Of a DNA stretch of 61,725 nt, positions 58,130-61,725 are shown one piece after another. The stretch is from a virus, in the IMG/VR virus record IMGVR_UViG_3300043409_000886, positions 1-61,725 of that record. One strand, given 5' to 3'. Each line of letters begins with the position of its first letter. The stretch's first letter is position 1. Position numbers and translations under genes: made by a program. The notes beneath the pieces were generated by a model. That model ran no database searches. It saw only the letters and a program-made list of their open reading frames with translations, and was not told the DNA's origin.

Positions 58130-59563
58130 TTACTGGGCGTACGGGTTCACGCGCTTCCTGCGGTCGTCCGCGTACTCGAAGTCCCTCGCCGGGAGCATGT
58201 CAAGCTGGAGCCACCCGGAGTCTCGGAGGATGCGCAGGGCCTGTGAGAGGCTGTCGACGTAGTCGTCGTGCCCCCCGGACTCGGGGAAGGAGCAGACTTG
58301 GCGCATGAACCGCTTTGACCAGTCCGCGAACTGCCCCGTGAGCTTGGCGTCCTCGGGTATGTAGATTTTTCCCTTCGCTATCAGGGGGGCCACGATGTTC
58401 ATGCGCTGCACCTTGTCCGAACGGCCGGGGTTGTACGACCTCACCGCTATCCCGGAGCCTTGGAGCTCCTGTATCAGGGATATGCCGGCCGACTTGTCCT
58501 CGATCAGCGCCAAGTCCGACTTGCGCCCCTTCCCGAACGTGTTGTCCGCCCCGTACACGACCTCCTTGTGGTCCGCGATGACGCGCTTCCTCAGCTCGGG
58601 GTAGGACATGTGGGCATCCCACGCGTCGAGCAGGATGGCGCACGTCCCGACGTCCTGATTCTCAAATATCCCCCACACCGTGCAGGCCGTGGGGTCGTTC
58701 TGGGTCTTCTCGGAGGTGGCGGGGTCGTAGCTTGCGATGACGTACTCCAGTTTGGGCGTCTCCCTCTTCGCGGGCCACATCTTGAACCACTTCCGCTTGA
58801 CTATCCCCACGTCCTCGGGGTCGAGCACCTTCCCCTCGATCTCCTGTTTCCCTAAGTCGGTACCCTCGTAGCTCTCGAGGGCGTTAAAGAAGCTCTTCGA
58901 CAGGTTCGCGCGGTTGGCGTAGGAGGAGACGTTGACCATATACACATTACCCCCCACCTTGCCCTCCACGAGGTCTACGATCAGCTCCTTGGGCTTGGGG
59001 GTGGTGGTGATGATCTGTTGCACACTCGCGAGGCGGGGGTCCTTCAGCCTCAGGGTGAACTGAATCTGGTCGTAGGAGTCGTCTAGGTACTCCCACGCCG
59101 CCAGCTCGTCAAGGTGCGCCCCGTGCCACTGGCTGCCGCGGTACCGTTCGGGCTCGGAGGCCGGTATGCCGCGTATCAAGCTGCCGTTCTTTAGCTCTAT
59201 CTCAAAAAGAGATTTATTGTAGCTCTTTATCAGGCTTGGGGGGATGATGTTTAGCAGCCCCGAGTCCCCCTCGAAGTTAGTCGCCCTGATGTCTGAGCTT
59301 GTGGGGGCCGCCACAAGCCACCGGGTGTTGCCGAACATGGCCGCCCGGAGGCCAATCCAGTTAGAGGCTGTGTGGGTCTTGCCCGCCCCCCGGCCGGCGC
59401 ACATAAAAAAGGTGTCGTACTCCTCCTCGGGCTCTTTTTGGTGCGGCATGGCGGTCAGCTCCCACCTCACACGCCATAGCGCAAGGTCAAGCTGCTCCTT
59501 GGGCCAGTGTTTATTGAGCTTTGCGAAGGTTGCTAAGGTTTTTTCCTGATTTTTGGTCAACAT
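58130..59563 (-). CDS. Terminase large subunit
   Basis: 477 aa from the ATG at 59563; the frame is open further upstream, but that part overlaps the intein-like gene and is not conserved. ATPase: Walker A CAGRGAGKTH at residues 55-64, Walker B HGAHLDELAAW near 140, coupling TTTPKP. Nuclease: VIASYDPATSEKTQND, GADNTFGKGR and SGGHDDYVDSLSQALR with the acidic metal ligands. It powers DNA packaging and cuts concatemers. Its ATG overlaps the preceding stop (ATGTTGA), so the two genes are translationally coupled. Confidence 0.92.
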   Translation of the reverse strand: MLTKNQEKTLATFAKLNKHWPKEQLDLALWRVRWELTAMPHQKEPEEEYDTFFMCAGRGAGKTHTASNWIGLRAAMFGNTRWLVAAPTSSDIRATNFEGDSGLLNIIPPSLIKSYNKSLFEIELKNGSLIRGIPASEPERYRGSQWHGAHLDELAAWEYLDDSYDQIQFTLRLKDPRLASVQQIITTTPKPKELIVDLVEGKVGGNVYMVNVSSYANRANLSKSFFNALESYEGTDLGKQEIEGKVLDPEDVGIVKRKWFKMWPAKRETPKLEYVIASYDPATSEKTQNDPTACTVWGIFENQDVGTCAILLDAWDAHMSYPELRKRVIADHKEVVYGADNTFGKGRKSDLALIEDKSAGISLIQELQGSGIAVRSYNPGRSDKVQRMNIVAPLIAKGKIYIPEDAKLTGQFADWSKRFMRQVCSFPESGGHDDYVDSLSQALRILRDSGWLQLDMLPARDFEYADDRRKRVNPYAQ

Positions 59564-60558
59564 ACGGCTATGAATCCCTCCCCTGCAAGAAACGTGCCAC
59601 CCGCCTCGATGTGGATGCAGGGTTCTGGCTTGAACGTGTACACTTTTTTGATAAATCTGCGCATGTGACGGGGTACCTGTCGTTTTTTTACACGATTTTC
59701 GACAAGTTCGATGTCCGTCCTGAAGGTCAGGCGCCACTGCCGGCGGTACTGCACCTCAAAGAGGCGGGTCTTTATGCCCAAGGACTCACAAATTCCTTGC
59801 ACCCGGGTCAGGAAGCGCCAATCGGGGTCACGGAACTGGTACTCGTCCTCCTCTTGGACGTAGGTGTAGGGCTTGGCGCAGATTATGCCGCGCAACAGGT
59901 CGTGCCTCTGCTCCAGCGACCCCCTGAGGTACTCCTCGGGTATGACGGTGGGTATCCTCGCGTAGTTTGTCAGGAAGGCGTTGGGCACCTTGGGGGCTAT
60001 CTCGTAGTAGGGCTTCTTCTTGCGGAGGGTCCTGTAGCCAAACCCACGCAGGCGCTCGGTGACGTACTCGAAGTTGCTCTCGTGCAGGGGCAGCTTGCGG
60101 CTACGGCCGCGCCTCCCGAACCACAGACCCACAATAAACGGCGGGACGGGAAGGTCCCGGGTGGGGTACTGGAGTGGCTTGGCGTTGGGGATGGAGTACT
60201 GCGCCCGGCCGTCACGGTGCAGCAGCCCCTCCTCCATCAGCTCGGGGGCGGTGCGGCGCTTGAGTGCCCGCGTGAAGTGCGTCCGCTGCGCCCCGGGCCG
60301 TGCCCGGTAGGCTAGGTGCTCGCATAGGTTGATGCGGTACTTCTTGTCCTCCAGATGCAGGGCCATGTTCTTGTCGCCCTGCACCCCCAGACCGTCGTCA
60401 AGCTCCACCCAGAAAGTCTCAGCAGGGGTGTAGGCCTGCACCAAGGTGATTTGCTTGGGGAGGCCGTCCGCCCCGAAGACGTAGTCCCCGATCACTAGGT
60501 CGCGGGCGCTCATCCACGCCCCGGGGGTGGGTATCAGGGTCAGGGCGCTAATGGCCAT
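59557..60558 (-). CDS. Free-standing intein-like (Hint plus degenerate LAGLIDADG) protein
   Basis: 333 aa, ATG at 60558. N-terminal ALTLIPTPGAWMSARDLVIG and DYVFGADG match the start of inteins of phage terminases, and C-terminal CIHIEAGGTFLAGEGFIAVC matches the intein end. The expected final His-Asn pair is absent and no exteins exist. In the middle, LPVPPFIVGLWFGRRGRSR and LRGIICAKPYTYVQ occupy the two LAGLIDADG positions. Each normally carries an Asp (GDG, DADG) and here has none, so endonuclease activity is probably lost. Encoded directly upstream of the large terminase and overlapping it by 7 bp. Confidence 0.72.
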   Translation of the reverse strand: MAISALTLIPTPGAWMSARDLVIGDYVFGADGLPKQITLVQAYTPAETFWVELDDGLGVQGDKNMALHLEDKKYRINLCEHLAYRARPGAQRTHFTRALKRRTAPELMEEGLLHRDGRAQYSIPNAKPLQYPTRDLPVPPFIVGLWFGRRGRSRKLPLHESNFEYVTERLRGFGYRTLRKKKPYYEIAPKVPNAFLTNYARIPTVIPEEYLRGSLEQRHDLLRGIICAKPYTYVQEEDEYQFRDPDWRFLTRVQGICESLGIKTRLFEVQYRRQWRLTFRTDIELVENRVKKRQVPRHMRRFIKKVYTFKPEPCIHIEAGGTFLAGEGFIAVC

Positions 60559-60742
60559 ACCTCACCCGCATACGTACCGCGTTACTGACGCGCGCCCTCT
60601 CGGAGGCCGCGGGGGAGAGCCAACGCTCCCCGTAGTACCCGTCAGACCGAAGGGTGCCGGTGTAGTTGAAGAACACGTACCCATCCTGCCGTATGTCACC
60701 GCGGCGGTATGGCCTGCCAGTCCGTAAGCTGTTTCGTTTCAT
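60548..60742 (-). CDS. Small protein: isolated N-terminal domain of HNH-type proteins
   Basis: 64 aa, ATG at 60742. Contains RRGDIRQDGYVFFNYTG and DGYYGERWLSPAASERAR, matching GDTRADGRRFQGYG and YEGWLSPESFEK at the start of this phage's own HNH enzyme (9038-9787), but there is no HNH core. Possibly a DNA-binding or target-recognition module on its own. The ATG coincides with the predicted transcription start of the promoter at 60748, and no Shine-Dalgarno site exists. Confidence 0.55.
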   Translation of the reverse strand: MKRNSLRTGRPYRRGDIRQDGYVFFNYTGTLRSDGYYGERWLSPAASERARVSNAVRMRVRYGH

Positions 60743-60747
60743 AACCT

Positions 60748-60778
60748 ACTTATACAAAAATGTGTACACACCCGCCCC
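60748..60778 (-). promoter_or_regulatory. First late promoter of the morphogenesis operon, leaderless context
   Basis: Minus strand GGGGCGG (60778-60772), 17 bp, TATAAGT (60754-60748), AGGTT, then ATG at 60742. A TGTGTACACA palindrome lies inside the spacer (60761-60770), so a repressor there would block the promoter directly. Confidence 0.68.
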
Positions 60779-60839
60779 AGCCAAAGTTTATTTTCATACC
60801 AAGGGGCGGTTTTACGATTGTAAGGGAAGTAACAGAAGA

Positions 60840-60968
60840 CAGGGTCTAAATGAGTTACTCCCAGTATATTATTTATCTTTTTAAATTTTAAATTAAATAA
60901 ATCAAATATACTATCACTACCCATACTTAACATACGCAAAACTGTCGACTTCTCGACACCTGTGTACA
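60840..60968. repeat. 130-bp element, right copy of a genome-scale inverted repeat
   Basis: Reverse complement of 9950-10079, with the conserved ends and a diverged AT-rich centre. On the minus strand it faces the late operon at 60742 just as the left copy faces the replication module at 10300. Confidence 0.85.
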
Positions 60969-60990
60969 CAAATGTCAGATAAACGCAAAA

Positions 60991-61030
60991 CTTTTGTGGA
61001 GCGCAGTTTGGAAAATACGCTCCACAAAGG
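60991..61030. promoter_or_regulatory. Long stem-loop in the control region
   Basis: TTTGTGGAGCG (60993-61003) pairs perfectly with CGCTCCACAAA (61018-61028) over a 14-nt loop. It could be an operator, an origin element or a hairpin in a leader RNA. Confidence 0.55.
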
Positions 61031-61498
61031 TTAGTGAGCACTAACTAACATAACCAAACAGTACGCAAAAGTACCGGGGAAGTGTCGCATTTCGCGTATG
61101 GCTTGAACTGTGGCGCTCCGCATAAACAATATTGTTTATGTTTTAAAGCCTCGGCAGTTCTAAACAAGTGACAAGGTTATGCAACATCTGGCTCGTAACC
61201 GTGGGTGCGCATGGCAACAAGCCCAATGTTATCGTGCGCCGGCAGAGTAACCTGTGTACACATTTCTCTTTTTACTCTGCAAAAATTACAAAAAAATTTG
61301 TAGGGGGTCGAGTTTCGTGGGGGAATTGGACGGGCTTGGTATCTGTGTGGGGCCCTCCCTCTCGCCGTCGGGTACCTCAAAAAGGGGTGTCGGGTTATCA
61401 ACAAGCCCCCCTCATAGGTTAGTGAGTACTCACTAACTGATAGTGAGCCCTAACTGGGGATGTGGGCGCTCACTAACTGATAGTGAGCCCTAACTGGG
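61030..61498. repeat. GTTAGTGAG repeat family and other palindromes in the control region
   Basis: GTTAGTG-AG-CACTAAC at 61030-61045. A perfect 20-bp palindrome, GTTAGTGAGTACTCACTAAC, at 61418-61437. Two direct copies 40 bp apart of TCACTAACTGATAGTGAGCC plus TAACTGGG, at 61430-61458 and 61470-61498, the second within GCTCACTA-N5-TAGTGAGC. A separate perfect palindrome, CATAAACAATATTGTTTATG, is at 61121-61140. The layout resembles iterons of a replication origin or operators of a repressor. No gene is credible between 60743 and 61725. Confidence 0.65.
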
Positions 61499-61532
61499 TA
61501 GGTGAGTGAGTGCTCACTTACAAAGCGGCGGG

Positions 61533-61571
61533 CTGGCACGCATCTTGCTAGGCAAGCAAGTATCGTGCCAA
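61533..61571. promoter_or_regulatory. Palindromic sigma-54-like element
   Basis: CTGGCACGCATCTTGCT forward and TTGGCACGATACTTGCT on the reverse strand, each matching TGGCACG-N4-TTGCW. Same 39-bp palindrome as at 15-161, with small changes. Confidence 0.6.
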
Positions 61572-61584
61572 GGTGGCTAGGCCG

Positions 61585-61725
61585 GCGGGGCCGCCGTATT
61601 GGCACGCATCTTGCTAGGCAAGCAAGTATTGTGCCAATCTGTTTGGCGCGCGTTGGCACGCATCTTGCTAGGCAAGCAAAGACCGTGCCAAGGTGGCACC
61701 GCGGTGGGCCGGTGGGAAAGTGGGC
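61585..61725. repeat. Right copy of the contig-end redundancy with two sigma-54-like palindromes
   Basis: Equals 1-195 minus one 54-bp unit. Contains palindromes at 61599-61637 and 61653-61691, the equivalents of the first and third at the left end. Confidence 0.85.

Larger units (their letters stand above)
60761..61262. promoter_or_regulatory. Three TGTGTACACA palindromes
   Basis: Exact 10-bp palindromes at 60761-60770, 60961-60970 and 61253-61262. The second overlaps the end of the 130-bp element, whose left twin keeps TGTACACA at 9950. Chance occurrence of three in 500 bp is very low. Likely binding sites of one regulator. Confidence 0.55.

Noticed and set aside
59564-59737. Upstream 58-codon extension of the large terminase
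   Set aside because: It overlaps the intein-like gene in another frame and lacks terminase-like sequence. The ATG at 59563 has the stop-start overlap typical here.
9886-60754. TATAAGT...GTTATAGG sites as promoters of a T7-type RNA polymerase
   Set aside because: The downstream half looks like a T7 promoter end, but no single-subunit RNA polymerase gene exists in the genome. The fixed 17-bp partner box and the phage sigma genes fit bacterial-type promoters better.
60739-61041. 100-codon minus-strand frame in the control region
   Set aside because: It runs through the 130-bp element and palindromes and overlaps the late promoter. No ribosome site and no protein-like pattern.
61168-61659. Several 60-85-codon frames near the right end
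   Set aside because: They cross direct repeats and palindromes on both strands and have no credible starts.
61418-61725. CRISPR array in the repeated right end
   Set aside because: Repeats are too few, and the spacing and unit structure (palindromes in 54-bp and 40-bp units) do not give unique spacers.
1-61725. tRNA genes
   Set aside because: No cloverleaf with T-arm GTTCRANYC and CCA-end was seen when reading the intergenic stretches. A tRNAscan run would be decisive.

Overview
The window is an essentially complete genome of a tailed double-stranded DNA phage, most likely a podovirus with P22-type head and neck proteins. The last 141 bases (61585-61725) repeat the first 195 bases minus one 54-bp repeat unit. 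The contig therefore closes on itself as a circle of about 61.5 kb. Overall GC is high and RBSs are GGAG-type, which suggests a Pseudomonadota host. A betaproteobacterium is plausible but not proven. I recognised no integrase, repressor, tRNA, CRISPR array or phage-type RNA polymerase gene.

Layout. (1) 60743-440, across the contig junction, is a roughly 1.4-kb non-coding control region. It holds an array of palindromes that match the sigma-54 promoter consensus on both strands, several perfect palindromes, and one copy of a 130-bp element. (2) 441-8985 is a rightward early operon of about 30 small genes, mostly unknown. It includes a sigma factor that carries only the region-2 core and a DUF3310 protein. 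It is headed by four copies of one promoter/leader cassette; the second half is AT-richer. (3) 9038-9787 is a leftward HNH endonuclease. (4) 10300-23358 is the rightward replication and nucleotide module: PrimPol-SF3 helicase, HExxH protein, VRR-NUC nuclease, SNF2 helicase, a sigma region-4-like protein, a likely small terminase, a DUF2800 nuclease, DUF2815 SSB, a Tad2-like anti-Thoeris protein, class II ribonucleotide reductase and family A DNA polymerase. (5) 23362-60742 is one leftward late block. In order of transcription it holds an HNH-like N-terminal domain, a stand-alone degenerate intein, large terminase, a virion protein, P22-like portal, GroES-like co-chaperonin, scaffold, capsid, tail-fibre genes, a lysis cassette (3-TM holin, M15 peptidase, SAR-type GH24 lysozyme), connector and gp10-like proteins, and five large internal or injected virion proteins.

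The most interesting signal is regulatory. Eight intergenic sites share an unusual two-box promoter, RGGGCGR, then exactly 17 bp, then YATAAGT. Seven read into late or HNH genes on the minus strand. The only one on the plus strand reads into the putative small terminase, a late function that sits inside the replication module. The phage also encodes a region-2-only sigma (5226-5798) and, about 9 kb away, a small region-4-like protein (15230-15547). I infer a split, phage-encoded sigma factor that recognises a dedicated late promoter. Two late genes start exactly at the predicted +1 and would be leaderless.

Gene functions and promoter classes are inferred from sequence patterns read by eye. 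No database search or structure prediction was run.
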